Notes: generated by a model from the letters alone, not told the origin. Positions 24,958 through 34,018 are shown, counted from the stretch's first letter. The stretch is DNA of 64,000 bases from Nemorincola sp044225795 (GCA_044225795.1 JBGAIF010000007.1:135014-199013); one strand, 5' to 3'. Numbers and translations: made by a program.

Positions 24958-27765
24958 CTATTTTGTTAGCACTATCCTTTTCGTTTCAGTGAATTCTCCG
25001 GCCTTCAAAGAACAATAATACACCCCTGCCGGCAACTGGTCGCCTGAGAACACGTATCTGTGCGTACCTACTGGGGCCTGCTCATCAGCGACTTGTTTTA
25101 CAACACGCCCCAACTGGTCATACACGTGCAGATTCACATGCGCGGGCCTGTCAAGTTCAAACTGCAATGTTGTTTGCTGAACAAACGGGTTCGGATATGT
25201 CGTAAATTTCAGATCAGGTTTACCCGCCACCACATCCTCCACCCGTGTAATATCTCCGACACTGCTTATGTGCGTAGAATAGATACCATTGGAATGAGTC
25301 GCAATAACTACAAGGCCGTCCGTAGAGCGGTAGTCTATCATGTCTACTACAGCACTTCCGATAGTGTTTGCACCCTGCTGCACCCATACTGTTGAAGTAT
25401 CATTGAGCTGTGTGGTAGCAAACAGCCCCACACTTGTTCCCACAAGATATACCGTGCCCCCCTCTACCGGAATAATACTTGCCCACCTGCAGGACGGGCC
25501 ATCTCCCGCACCTGTCTTTTTATTCACTTCCAGGTTACCCGCGCACTTCGACCAGGTAGCACCACCATCTGCGGAATAGAAAAGGCTGTATACATTGTAG
25601 TTGGAATACACAACCATGATATGGTCTCCGTTATTCGGATCTACCGCAATACAGCTCACATTAGCCTGCGAATTGCCTCCGGAGGTAGGAAATGCTGCGG
25701 CCCCGGATGTTGAGGTAATATCTTTAAATGCGGGCGTCCCTGCATTGGCACTGTCGATCCGGAATACCTTACGTGTACTTGTACCAAAGTAAACCCTGTT
25801 TGCCGGTTTCCGGCATGCAGTGATGGTGGAAATAGCACCCGATGTGAAATTCGAATCAGGGAAACGCACCCAGTTGGTAGATATCGAATCCCAGTTTCCG
25901 GCATAAGGGATCCCTGACAGGTCGTTATTTCGCCACAAAGATTTGCCGCCTGCCAGGTACATGATGTTATTGTTATTGGGGTCTAGCGTGAATGGATTGA
26001 TAAAAAGATACCCATGGCCACCACGTGGATCGATACGCGCAAAGCTGTCTACGTTGCCGGAATAATCCAGCACGGCGCGCATCATCTTACCGTTTTGTAT
26101 ACTGAAGTAATACGCCTGTGTGGCATCTGCAATCGCACAATAAGACCCATCACCGCCCCTCGGCGTCACCCATGGTGCATGGCCATCAGCCGTACTCGTG
26201 AACCAGCTTCCGTTGTCCTGTGCGCCACCAATGATGATATCGTTATTCCCTGCATGGTCTATGGCACAGGTATAGAACATTGATGTGATATAGCCATTGT
26301 TAAGAGATGACCAGATTACATTTGCTGCCGTGTTGTCATTGCAATAAAAGATACCGCCATCATTCGTCGAGATCATTTTATTCGGGTCTCCGGGCAGGAA
26401 CACCAGTTCATGCTGGTCGGGATGATGATTGAGGTACATATCCACAACAGGCAGCGTAGCGTGTTCCTTATAGCCCCCTATAAATGTGGTATGTGCATCA
26501 TCCGAGAATCCTGTGGTTGAACGATAAACATTTGTGCCACCAATGAATACAATATTGGTATCGTTGGGTTTCACGCGCACCACGAGGTCATAGGCACCCT
26601 GTGAAGTGAACTTATCAAATAATCCACCTGTTGTTGGCAGGTTTCCGGACAGGTCTTTCCATACAGCGCCGGTACCGCTCCCATCACCGGATACATACCT
26701 GAACTTCCACAGGCTGTTCCATTCCACATCACCAATATAGTTGGTATCAGGTTGTCCATAGTTGGGGGTACATCCCAGAAAGAAGACCTGGTTCTCATCC
26801 ATCGGGCTGATGCCTATCTTCATACGTTTATAGTTCGCGGGGAAAGAAGCAGGCGTGATATCGGTGAAGGTCACGCCATCCGCGGAGCGGTATATGCCCT
26901 TTACTCCTCCATCGCTGCTAAGGGTAGCATAGACAACTCCTGTCTTAGACACAGCAACATCAGTATAGTAAGAGCTTCCGAACGAACCCAGCACGGGTGT
27001 CCACGAAGTACCGCCATCTTTCGTTTTGTACACCGTACCATAACCTGCCGCATATACCACATCCTGTGTCATATTCGATGGGTCGGCAGCAATGTTCCAG
27101 GTCATATCTGCCCAGCCATCCAGCGATACAGCGCTGGTACTAAGGGTTGAGGTAAGTGGTTTCCATGTTTGCCCGTTGTCTGTAGATTTGTATATACCGT
27201 TGCCCAGGTAAAAAGAACCGCCTCCGGATGCAGATGTTCCGTAGGCCTCACCTGTGCCGTAATACCACACATTCGTATGCCCCGGGCGCGTATCCTGGGT
27301 CAGGCAGGACACACTTTTCAATTGATCTGGAGTAGATGTCATTGTCCACGACCTACCCATATCAACAGAGCGCCACATGCCACCTGAAGTAGAGCCGGCA
27401 ATCAGAATGTTCTGGTTGGCAACATCAATGCCGAATGCGCGCGTTCTGCCGCCAACATTCCATGGCCCGCGCTGTTTCCAGCCTTCTGTTGCAGCCGTTC
27501 TCATTCCTGTCAGGTATCTGTCGCTGGGTAGTGTTGCGGCAAATGCCAGCTCTCTTTCTCTTATATGTGCCGGTATCTTGCCCGTTTCCGGGTCACAGAG
27601 CCGCATGAGCTCATAATTATAACGGGCATTGTCATCATCATCCGAGCCAAGGGCATCTGCATCCCCCAGGTACTCATGCGCTTCCTTATGCTGATGTTGC
27701 GTAAAGCAGGAGTATCCTGCACTTACGGCCAGAATGGCCAATACACCTATATATAGCTTTTTCAA
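24958..27765 (-). CDS. BNR/Asp-box beta-propeller protein with T9SS sorting domain
   Basis: The 935-residue secreted protein has an N-terminal signal peptide (hydrophobic to about residue 20, with a Cys at the end, so a lipid anchor is possible). Asp-box repeats follow, visible as RSVDMGRSWTM, STDNGQTW, TKDGGTSW and SADGGATWS. Such repeats form sialidase/Vps10-like propellers. The C-terminus TTYPNPFVQQTTLQFEL... KRIVLTK is a T9SS type A domain, so it is released or surface-attached. No catalytic residues for a glycosidase were recognised. It stands alone between hisS (convergent) and a lipoprotein gene. Function beyond adhesion or binding is unknown. Confidence 0.82.
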   Translation of the reverse strand: MKKLYIGVLAILAVSAGYSCFTQHQHKEAHEYLGDADALGSDDDDNARYNYELMRLCDPETGKIPAHIRERELAFAATLPSDRYLTGMRTAATEGWKQRGPWNVGGRTRAFGIDVANQNILIAGSTSGGMWRSVDMGRSWTMTSTPDQLKSVSCLTQDTRPGHTNVWYYGTGEAYGTSASGGGSFYLGNGIYKSTDNGQTWKPLTSTLSTSAVSLDGWADMTWNIAADPSNMTQDVVYAAGYGTVYKTKDGGTSWTPVLGSFGSSYYTDVAVSKTGVVYATLSSDGGVKGIYRSADGVTFTDITPASFPANYKRMKIGISPMDENQVFFLGCTPNYGQPDTNYIGDVEWNSLWKFRYVSGDGSGTGAVWKDLSGNLPTTGGLFDKFTSQGAYDLVVRVKPNDTNIVFIGGTNVYRSTTGFSDDAHTTFIGGYKEHATLPVVDMYLNHHPDQHELVFLPGDPNKMISTNDGGIFYCNDNTAANVIWSSLNNGYITSMFYTCAIDHAGNNDIIIGGAQDNGSWFTSTADGHAPWVTPRGGDGSYCAIADATQAYYFSIQNGKMMRAVLDYSGNVDSFARIDPRGGHGYLFINPFTLDPNNNNIMYLAGGKSLWRNNDLSGIPYAGNWDSISTNWVRFPDSNFTSGAISTITACRKPANRVYFGTSTRKVFRIDSANAGTPAFKDITSTSGAAAFPTSGGNSQANVSCIAVDPNNGDHIMVVYSNYNVYSLFYSADGGATWSKCAGNLEVNKKTGAGDGPSCRWASIIPVEGGTVYLVGTSVGLFATTQLNDTSTVWVQQGANTIGSAVVDMIDYRSTDGLVVIATHSNGIYSTHISSVGDITRVEDVVAGKPDLKFTTYPNPFVQQTTLQFELDRPAHVNLHVYDQLGRVVKQVADEQAPVGTHRYVFSGDQLPAGVYYCSLKAGEFTETKRIVLTK

Positions 27766-27829
27766 GATTAGTTAGTTTGTGTGTCGTGAAAGTTACGACT
27801 TTCAGCGCACAATTCAATACTAACACCTG

Positions 27830-28291
27830 CTATTTCAAGGCATAGTCATAGACCAGGTATTCGGTCTTGTCCATGGGCTTTATATGGCTTTCCATATTTG
27901 CTGTAAATACGGCACCAAGACGCAGCCCCGGATAACCGGGCTTCAGGTCTGGCAATATACGCTCGGTCTTCAGTATCGTATTGGCAAAACGTACTTCTAT
28001 AGTATCCCCAACCAGCGGCATGGAAATAGCGGACGATCCGCAATCAGCCACTTTCAGTACCCTCACCTTTACAGTGCAGGGATACCTGGCACAGATGCTG
28101 TTCTTATCCGGATCGTACGCTGGTAATATCTTCACTACTATCGCTTCTGTTTTACACACCAGCGGACCCGCAGGAACTGTTGCGGCTTTGGGTTGTTGCT
28201 TCCCGGCAGCAGGTTTTTCCGCCCCACGGTTCTTCGTCGCCTTGCACGACAAACTTGCTGAAACAATAAGAAAAATTGCAAAACGCTTCAT
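27830..28291 (-). CDS. Lipoprotein of unknown function
   Basis: The 153-residue product has a lipobox (SASLSC, Cys16) and a Lys/Ala/Pro-rich linker. A beta-rich domain follows, with three cysteines (CARYPC, ADCGSS) and VRFANTILKTERILPDLKPG. The Cys pattern suggests a disulfide. ATG 28291 is preferred to the upstream in-frame codon 28297 because it gives the normal short basic n-region. It lies 27 bp after the radical SAM gene on the same strand and is probably co-transcribed. Confidence 0.6.
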   Translation of the reverse strand: MKRFAIFLIVSASLSCKATKNRGAEKPAAGKQQPKAATVPAGPLVCKTEAIVVKILPAYDPDKNSICARYPCTVKVRVLKVADCGSSAISMPLVGDTIEVRFANTILKTERILPDLKPGYPGLRLGAVFTANMESHIKPMDKTEYLVYDYALK

Positions 28292-28318
28292 AAACAATGG
28301 TATTCATTTTATAGTTTG

Positions 28319-30517
28319 CTACAACACCAACAAGCCGCACTTGTACAGCGTATTGACGGGTTTGTTGTCCCAGAACAATTCAAAGTCTTCCAGTCCCGAT
28401 GCCTCAAAATCCTGCTTCACCTCCTGCAGTGTATACACCTTCATGTGCCGCACAGATAACTTATCAAGCATCCCTGCCAGCCACAGACCCGGCTCCTTAT
28501 CTGTCTTGATGTTCACAGTATCCTGCTTGTTCTGAAAGGTCAGTGATGCCTGCTCCCATTGGTTGCCTTTCTTCGACTTCACTACGATCTCGGTTACCGG
28601 CATATTACCCAGCCACACCACTTTTGCCGTAGGCCTGACCGCGGAATATTCTTCTTCATTCAGTATGTCTGAAATATAGGTTGGTACCACTGTTGTTTTG
28701 GGGACCTTGAGATCAAACCACTTGTGCAACGGGTGATCAAGACAAGCGCCATGCATGTAGTTAAGTAGCGACTTCTTTAGCCCCTGCGAGAAAGAATCAT
28801 GATCTGCCCCTGTGGGGTCAATATGAACAATATCATTGTTGGCAAAGGTACCCGTTGCCTCCGTTTCTTTCTTTACCCCATACATTTCCGGGTTTAGCCC
28901 TACGGGGCTGTGTGCGGTCATGGCAAACTGGTGCCAGAATGCCGATTGTAGTATCCCTGTCGCGAACATCTGCCGCACCATTTCCAGCGAGTCTATGGTC
29001 TCCTGCGCCGTTTGCGTCGGGAATCCGTACATAAGGTACGCATGTACCATAATGCCTGCTTCAGTAAAATGCTTATTGACCTTCGCTACTTGTGCCACCG
29101 TGATACCCTTCTGTATAAGCCCCAGCAACCGGTCCGATGCCACCTCAAGCCCGCCCGAAACGGCTATGCATCCCGATGCTTTCAGCAGGAAGCAAAGGTC
29201 TCTTGTAAAGCTCTTTTCAAACCGGATATTGGTCCACCAGCTTATGTTGATCTTCCTCCTGGTGAGCTCCAGCGCCAGCGCGCGCATCAATGCCGGTGGC
29301 GCTGCCTCATCCACAAAGTGAAAACCTGTTTGTCCTGTCTGTTTCACTATGGCCTCTATCCGGTCACACAACAGCGACGCGGCTATGGGCTCATACACTT
29401 TTATGTAATCAAGCGATATGTCACAGAAGGTACACTTGCCCCAGTAGCATCCGTGTGCCATGGTTAGTTTATTCCACCTGCCGTCACTCCACAAGCTGTG
29501 CATCGGGTTCACTACCTCTATCGCCGATATGTACTCAGTCAGCAGCAGATCACTATAGTCCGGTGTTCCTGTTGCGCTCTGCGGGTAATCACTGCACGAT
29601 GAATTGTTCACATACTGCACTGCCCCATCCTTCAGCATAAAGGTCCTCTTCAGTTCACCCGCTGGCCGCTTACCGGCAATATGATCTGTCAGCAGCTCTA
29701 TCGGTGCTTCACCATCGTCTAAAGTGATGAAGTCATAAAACTCAAATACTCTCGCGTCAGACAGGGAACGCAGTTCCGTATTGGGAAATCCGCCCCCCAT
29801 TACCACCTTCACATCAGGGTAGTTTGCTTTTATCCATTGCGCACAGCGGAAAGAAGCATACAGGTTTCCCGGGAAGGGTACTGACAAAGCTGCCATTCGG
29901 GGTTGCACTGCCGCCATTCTCGCAGCCAGCAATTCTATCAGTAAGGTATCTATATAGGTGTGTTCCTGCTGCAATGCAGTGTACAACTCATCAAAGCTGT
30001 TGGCGCTTCTCCCAAGCCGCTCCGCATACCTGCTGAACCCGAAATGTTCATCCACACACTCTTTTATGAGGTCAGCAAGGTCTTCAAGGTACATCGTGGC
30101 AATGTGTTTGGCCTTGTCCTGCATACCCATGTTCCCGAATGCCCAGGCAAGGTCGTCTGTCTGAGAGAACCTCGATGCTTCAGGCAAATAATTCCTTTTA
30201 CTGATAAGGTGTGCCAGCGTCGGGTCCTTGCCCTGCAGAAACCGGATAACACCATCTATGGTCTGAATGTATTCATCTTGCAGCGCCACTATCCTTGCAG
30301 CATTCTCCGACAGATCACACCCTTTGTCTGCAACAACACCAAACAGCTTCCGCAAGCCCGTCTGCGAGAACAATGCAAGAGTTACCTCTATACCAAGATC
30401 GGCCTGGAAAGAAGAAATATTACGGGTGTTGAGAAAGCCTTTAAGGTAAGCCGTAGCAGGGTATGGTGTATTCAGTTGTGTGAACGGGGGCGTTATCAGT
30501 AATACTGTGGCGCTCAA
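28319..30517 (-). CDS. B12-binding radical SAM protein
   Basis: The 732-residue product starts with a Rossmann-like B12-binding half. MSATVLLITPPFTQLNTPYP has the family opening and VVMGGGFPNTELR lies downstream. The radical SAM half contains the cluster motif GCYWGKCTFCD, whose three cysteines have CX4CX2C spacing instead of the usual CX3CX2C. GGLEVASDRLLGLIQKG fits the usual SAM-binding region. The initiation codon at 30517 is TTG; the TAATTTTG promoter box at 30535-30542 and the conserved N-terminus support it. It probably modifies a metabolite or peptide. It may be co-transcribed with the downstream lipoprotein. Substrate unknown. Confidence 0.75.
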   Translation of the reverse strand: MSATVLLITPPFTQLNTPYPATAYLKGFLNTRNISSFQADLGIEVTLALFSQTGLRKLFGVVADKGCDLSENAARIVALQDEYIQTIDGVIRFLQGKDPTLAHLISKRNYLPEASRFSQTDDLAWAFGNMGMQDKAKHIATMYLEDLADLIKECVDEHFGFSRYAERLGRSANSFDELYTALQQEHTYIDTLLIELLAARMAAVQPRMAALSVPFPGNLYASFRCAQWIKANYPDVKVVMGGGFPNTELRSLSDARVFEFYDFITLDDGEAPIELLTDHIAGKRPAGELKRTFMLKDGAVQYVNNSSCSDYPQSATGTPDYSDLLLTEYISAIEVVNPMHSLWSDGRWNKLTMAHGCYWGKCTFCDISLDYIKVYEPIAASLLCDRIEAIVKQTGQTGFHFVDEAAPPALMRALALELTRRKINISWWTNIRFEKSFTRDLCFLLKASGCIAVSGGLEVASDRLLGLIQKGITVAQVAKVNKHFTEAGIMVHAYLMYGFPTQTAQETIDSLEMVRQMFATGILQSAFWHQFAMTAHSPVGLNPEMYGVKKETEATGTFANNDIVHIDPTGADHDSFSQGLKKSLLNYMHGACLDHPLHKWFDLKVPKTTVVPTYISDILNEEEYSAVRPTAKVVWLGNMPVTEIVVKSKKGNQWEQASLTFQNKQDTVNIKTDKEPGLWLAGMLDKLSVRHMKVYTLQEVKQDFEASGLEDFELFWDNKPVNTLYKCGLLVL

Positions 30518-30534
30518 AAGTTTGTATTTGTTAT

Positions 30535-30542
30535 CAAAATTA
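30535..30542 (-). promoter_or_regulatory. -7 box for radical SAM gene
   Basis: Minus-strand TAATTTTG, 17 nt upstream of the TTG start at 30517. Confidence 0.55.
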
Positions 30543-30579
30543 TAGTAAATAACTGAGATCAGTTGGCGAACGGTGCGTA

Positions 30580-30921
30580 TCAGTTATGCCGCCAGTGCGT
30601 CTTATCCTTGTCCTCACCCCCCCTGAACACATTGATCACCAGCATGACAGCCATGGAGCAGATAGTGGCGATAATGAAGTAGTTGAGCACCCGTATATCG
30701 GTAAGATAACGATGGTAGTGCCTCAGGTACTTATTACCAAGCACACACGCTATAGAACCTATAGTGATGGTAGCTATCATCCCAAACCCTCTGCCGGGCA
30801 ATATCATCTGTGCTACAAGCCCGGCCGCTGTTCCGATGAACAGTGTCACGAGTATGTTCTGGTATTGTATTACAAATCCGTGAACATAATACCAAAGTGT
30901 GTTGAGCAGCAGGTCGTGCAT
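30580..30921 (-). CDS. GlsB/YeaQ/YmgE-like small membrane protein
   Basis: The 113-residue product has three or four hydrophobic helices. One has the Gly-rich TLFIGTAAGLVAQMILPGRGFGMIATITIG, as in the transglycosylase-associated GlsB/YeaQ/YmgE family, where the GLxAxxLxPGRG pattern is typical. The C-terminus is charged. It is probably an inner-membrane stress-linked protein. There are 51 bp between its start and the stop of the DUF1330 gene on the same strand, so they may be co-transcribed. Confidence 0.65.
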   Translation of the reverse strand: MHDLLLNTLWYYVHGFVIQYQNILVTLFIGTAAGLVAQMILPGRGFGMIATITIGSIACVLGNKYLRHYHRYLTDIRVLNYFIIATICSMAVMLVINVFRGGEDKDKTHWRHN

Positions 30922-30971
30922 AATAGCATAAAAATAGATAAAATTTATTGCTTGTGTATTTTTTATAACTT

Positions 30972-31274
30972 TTATAATTCCTGCCCTTGTATGATCAATG
31001 CCGATCTTACAGACGCTTCCTTCAGATGCAGATATTGTTTCCTTCCTTCATCTGCCTTAAATGCTTCAAAGTCAGCCTGTGACAGGAAGCAGACCAGGTG
31101 CAGCTCATATGGCGCTTTGCCCTCCGTGTGGATGATTGTATTATGGTCAGGCCTGATGCGCAACAAGAGCTTCCCTCCGTACTTGCGAATAACAGGTATG
31201 GCCATGTCCTCAAATTCCTGAAATACAGCTTCCTGTCCGTCAACGATATAGATCAATTGAGTGATGTAGATCAT
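30972..31274 (-). CDS. DUF1330-like dimeric alpha/beta-barrel protein
   Basis: The 100-residue protein has the dimeric ferredoxin-like fold pattern. A first strand MIYITQLIYIVDGQ is followed by a helix (AVFQEFEDMAIPVIRKYGGK), with a final helical KQYLHLKEASVRSALII. These fit DUF1330/EthD-like proteins. No catalytic residue is known for the family. A TACTTTTG promoter box lies at 31293-31300 on the minus strand. It is divergent from the duplicated helicase region. Confidence 0.7.
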   Translation of the reverse strand: MIYITQLIYIVDGQEAVFQEFEDMAIPVIRKYGGKLLLRIRPDHNTIIHTEGKAPYELHLVCFLSQADFEAFKADEGRKQYLHLKEASVRSALIIQGQEL

Positions 31275-31292
31275 GGTATGTAGTTAAGGGTG

Positions 31293-31300
31293 CAAAAGTA
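31293..31300 (-). promoter_or_regulatory. -7 box for DUF1330-like gene
   Basis: Minus-strand TACTTTTG, 18 nt before the ATG at 31274. It is close to the start of the duplicated helicase region. Confidence 0.5.
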
Positions 31301-31342
31301 ACGGTATTCGCGGTATGCTCTTTACAGGAGCAATATTTGAAG

Positions 31343-31350
31343 TACCTTTG
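31343..31350 (+). promoter_or_regulatory. -7 box of truncated helicase copy
   Basis: TACCTTTG, six bases before ATG 31357, identical in position to the intact gene's promoter at 31608. Confidence 0.6.
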
Positions 31351-31495
31351 CGTCACATGACCTTCGACGATCTTAACCTCGGAAATTCATTGCAAAAGGC
31401 TATAAATGACCTTGGCTACACCACACCCACCACCATACAGGGTAAGGCATTCTCCGTGCTCATGTTCTGCAAGGACGTATGTGGGATCGCGCAAA
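31343..31495 (+). repeat. Duplicated helicase 5' region, upstream copy
   Basis: 123 bp (31343-31465) are identical to 31608-31730, including the TACCTTTG promoter and the first 35 codons. Similarity then falls and ends at about 31495/31760. The offset is 265 bp. Confidence 0.95.
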
Positions 31496-31533
31496 TAAAA
31501 TTCAGATACCTCGTAGAGGCTACCCGTTTGTAG
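31357..31533 (+). pseudogene. Truncated DEAD-box helicase copy
   Basis: The 58-codon frame is identical to the intact helicase for its first 36 residues. It then reads FCKDVCGIAQIKFRYLVEATRL and stops. It loses the P-loop (AQTGTGKT becomes AQIKFRY) and every later helicase motif, so it cannot be an active helicase. It keeps its own promoter and start codon, and may be transcribed. The final part runs into a palindromic element (31509-31519). Confidence 0.85.
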
Positions 31534-31569
31534 CAAGAACAACAGGGACACCTTTTTGCCCCATCGGGG
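31509..31569. repeat. Two short REP-like palindromes between helicase copies
   Basis: CCTCGTAGAGG (31509-31519) and CCCCATCGGGG (31559-31569) are each followed by CTACCCG. They look like two degenerate copies of a small palindromic unit that lies exactly between the duplicated helicase starts. Confidence 0.6.
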
Positions 31570-31607
31570 CTACCCGGCCTTTCCGTGTTCATTTAACCTA
31601 AACCGCA

Positions 31608-31615
31608 TACCTTTG
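31608..31615 (+). promoter_or_regulatory. -7 box for helicase
   Basis: TACCTTTG, six bases before ATG 31622. Confidence 0.65.
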
Positions 31616-31760
31616 CGTCACATGACCTTCGACGATCTTAACCTCGGAAATTCATTGCAAAAGGCTATAAATGACCTTGGCTACACCACACCCACCACCA
31701 TACAGGGTAAGGCATTCTCCGTGCTCATGTCCGGCAGGGATGTATGTGGGATCGCGCAAA
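31608..31760 (+). repeat. Duplicated helicase 5' region, downstream copy
   Basis: Downstream copy of the 31343-31495 repeat. It belongs to the intact helicase gene. Confidence 0.95.
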
Positions 31761-32953
31761 CAGGCACCGGAAAAACATTTGCCTACCTGCTGCCATGCCT
31801 CCGGCAATGGAACTTTGCAAAAGACCGCTTCCCGCAGATACTGGTCATCGTACCTACCCGCGAACTGGTAGTGCAGGTAGTGGAAGCAGTGAAGCAACTT
31901 ACAACCTATATGACGGTAGAGGTGGTAGGTGTATATGGCGGATCGCCGATGAAACCGCAAAGAGATGCCGTGGAAAATGGCTGCGACATAGTGGTGGCAA
32001 CGCCGGGCCGCCTTATGGACCTGGTATATGAGGGAGCGCTGCGGCTGAAAAATATCAAAAAGCTGGTGATAGATGAGGTCGATGAGATGTTCAACCTCGG
32101 GTTCCGTACACAGCTCAATAATGTGATCAACCTGCTGCCACCCCGCAGGCAGAATATTCTTTTCTCAGCAACCATTACCGACGAAGTAGATGCCCTCATG
32201 CACGACTATTTCAATAACCCGGTAAGGATAGAGGCCGCACCGGTAGGTACACCACTGGAGAATATAGACCAGTGCGCCTATTATGTGCCCAACTTCAACA
32301 CGAAGATAAACCTGCTGTCGCTCTTGCTTCAAGGCGACCCATCTATGTCTAAAGTGCTTGTATTTGTTGCCACAAAACGCATGGCCGACGATGTGTTTGA
32401 ACAGATGGAGCCCCTGTTCCCGGGCAAGGTGGGTGTCATACACAGCAACAAGGAACAGAACTACCGCTTCAATACGGTCAATCAGTTCCAGTCAGGTAAC
32501 TTCCGCTTCATCATTGCTACAGACATCATCGCCCGCGGCCTCGACATATCAGAAGTAACGCACGTCATCAACTTCGACACTCCTGATGTACCGGAGAACT
32601 ACATCCATCGCATAGGCCGTACGGGCCGTGCAGACAGGAAAGGCATCTCCATAACATTCATTACTGAAAAAGAAAAAGAATACCAGGAGAAGATAGAAGC
32701 ATTGATGAACTACCAGGTACCTATTCTGCCATTGCCCGGTGACCTTATCATATCTGACGTACTCACCGAAGATGAGATACCTAAAGTGCGCATGAAGGAA
32801 GTGCTGATAAAACTACCCGACATCCGCGACTCCCGTGGCGCATTCCATGAAAAGCTGGAAAAGAATAAGAAAGTGAACATCAAAATATCTCACAAAGACA
32901 AGATGCGCGCTAAATATGGCAAACCCAAAACAAGAGGAGCAAAAAAGAAGTAG
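31622..32953 (+). CDS. DEAD-box RNA helicase
   Basis: The 443-residue protein has the ordered RecA-like helicase motifs. These are Q motif region TPTTIQ, motif I AQTGTGKT (45-52), Ia PTRELV, Ib ATPGR, II DEVD (151-154), III SAT (182-184), V TDIIARGLDI and VI YIHRIGRTGRA. Motif II is DEVD rather than DEAD; the two acids needed for ATP hydrolysis are kept. A basic tail (MRAKYGKPKTRGAKKK) suggests RNA contact. Such proteins remodel RNA in ribosome assembly or decay. ATG 31622 is chosen because a promoter ends 6 bp upstream and the duplicate shares the same start. Confidence 0.9.
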   Translation: MTFDDLNLGNSLQKAINDLGYTTPTTIQGKAFSVLMSGRDVCGIAQTGTGKTFAYLLPCLRQWNFAKDRFPQILVIVPTRELVVQVVEAVKQLTTYMTVEVVGVYGGSPMKPQRDAVENGCDIVVATPGRLMDLVYEGALRLKNIKKLVIDEVDEMFNLGFRTQLNNVINLLPPRRQNILFSATITDEVDALMHDYFNNPVRIEAAPVGTPLENIDQCAYYVPNFNTKINLLSLLLQGDPSMSKVLVFVATKRMADDVFEQMEPLFPGKVGVIHSNKEQNYRFNTVNQFQSGNFRFIIATDIIARGLDISEVTHVINFDTPDVPENYIHRIGRTGRADRKGISITFITEKEKEYQEKIEALMNYQVPILPLPGDLIISDVLTEDEIPKVRMKEVLIKLPDIRDSRGAFHEKLEKNKKVNIKISHKDKMRAKYGKPKTRGAKKK

Positions 32954-32965
32954 TATATTTATTCA

Positions 32966-33490
32966 ATGACACCTAAGAGAATACTCACTGCATTATTACT
33001 GATACTGGCCACTGCCTCTACCTTTGGTCAGACATTAAAGAAATACCCGGTTGGCTCCAGCGGTTGCTCCGCATACTTCTTTTGCGTGCCCGATTCCGTA
33101 GATCACTCAAAGAGCCCCGACTCTTCAGATGTATATACCACCGAATGTATTTCAAAAGACCACACTTACGGTATCATCTGTGTAAAACTCAAGGATGCGA
33201 TACCGAACATCAATGACGCAGATGAAGTGCTGCTGGCATACCTTGATTATTTGAAGACCTCATTAAAGATAAAAAGTGCTGCAGGATACGGAAAAGGCCA
33301 CAGGCTTAAGAATAATGAGAATATCCATGGCGTCATTGACTACTGGTTTGACGAAGAAAAGAACAACTGGAAGATAAAAGGATGGACGGATGGCAAGTAT
33401 ATGTGCGCCATGTACGCCTATTCAAAGAACCTGCTCGACGACAATCGCGTAGATATCTTCCTGAACAGCCTGGTATTACCCGGCATGTGA
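32966..33490 (+). CDS. Secreted protein of unknown function
   Basis: The 174-residue product has a signal peptide (MTPKRILTALLLILATASTF, cleaved near GQ). The mature part has two early cysteines (GCSAYFFC) and a later region DEVLLAYLDYLKTSLK. No motif is recognised. It begins 12 bp after the helicase, with TATATTTA between them, so it may have its own weak promoter or be co-transcribed. It meets the convergent acetyltransferase gene end to end. Confidence 0.55.
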   Translation: MTPKRILTALLLILATASTFGQTLKKYPVGSSGCSAYFFCVPDSVDHSKSPDSSDVYTTECISKDHTYGIICVKLKDAIPNINDADEVLLAYLDYLKTSLKIKSAAGYGKGHRLKNNENIHGVIDYWFDEEKNNWKIKGWTDGKYMCAMYAYSKNLLDDNRVDIFLNSLVLPGM

Positions 33491-33970
33491 TCAGTCAGCT
33501 CTCTTATACAGAGGCAGGTTCATTTCATGGGCTACGCGCGCGGCCAGCACATCACCGCCCTCGCTGAATGGCCATACATACAATGCTTTTATCTCAAAGT
33601 CTTTCTGCATTTCCCTGATCGCATCCATGGTCAGTTTTTTTGCTATCCCCTTGCCCCTGTACTCCGGCAATGTAGATGCCGAACAGAGGTAAACAGCTTC
33701 ATACGCCCCTCCATTCAGCGTCTGTCCATAGAGCTGCCGCTCCGATATCTCCCGGCCAATGAACATATTCATCACTTCTGTTGTAGTTGGTATCAGCAGT
33801 ATCCAGCAGGCAGGCCCCTTGCCTTCATCATACTCCGAGAGCGTGGCAGGGTGCAGTTCTTGCAGCCGTTCTATGATCTCGCGGTCCACATCCAGTTGTT
33901 CAGGGTCATTCTTGGTATCAAATACCTCTGTCACCAGTTCCATCATCCTTTCAAAGTGGCTCTTTTCCAT
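33491..33970 (-). CDS. GNAT-family acetyltransferase
   Basis: The 159-residue product has the GNAT acetyl-CoA site. CSASTLPEYRGKGIAKKLT contains the R/Q-x-x-G-x-G/A signature, and a preceding strand has AYEAVYLCS. GNATs move acetyl from acetyl-CoA to an amine; the acceptor here is unknown. ATG 33970 is chosen; the alternative at 33988 would be a TTG. Its 3' end abuts the convergent gene at 33490/33491. Confidence 0.75.
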   Translation of the reverse strand: MEKSHFERMMELVTEVFDTKNDPEQLDVDREIIERLQELHPATLSEYDEGKGPACWILLIPTTTEVMNMFIGREISERQLYGQTLNGGAYEAVYLCSASTLPEYRGKGIAKKLTMDAIREMQKDFEIKALYVWPFSEGGDVLAARVAHEMNLPLYKRAD

Positions 33971-34010
33971 GTCATAAAAATAGCGCAAAAAACCACTCGT
34001 AATATTTGTT

Positions 34011-34018
34011 TAATTTTG
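34011..34018 (+). promoter_or_regulatory. -7 box for gene at 34032
   Basis: TAATTTTG, 13 nt before the ATG at 34032. Confidence 0.55.
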
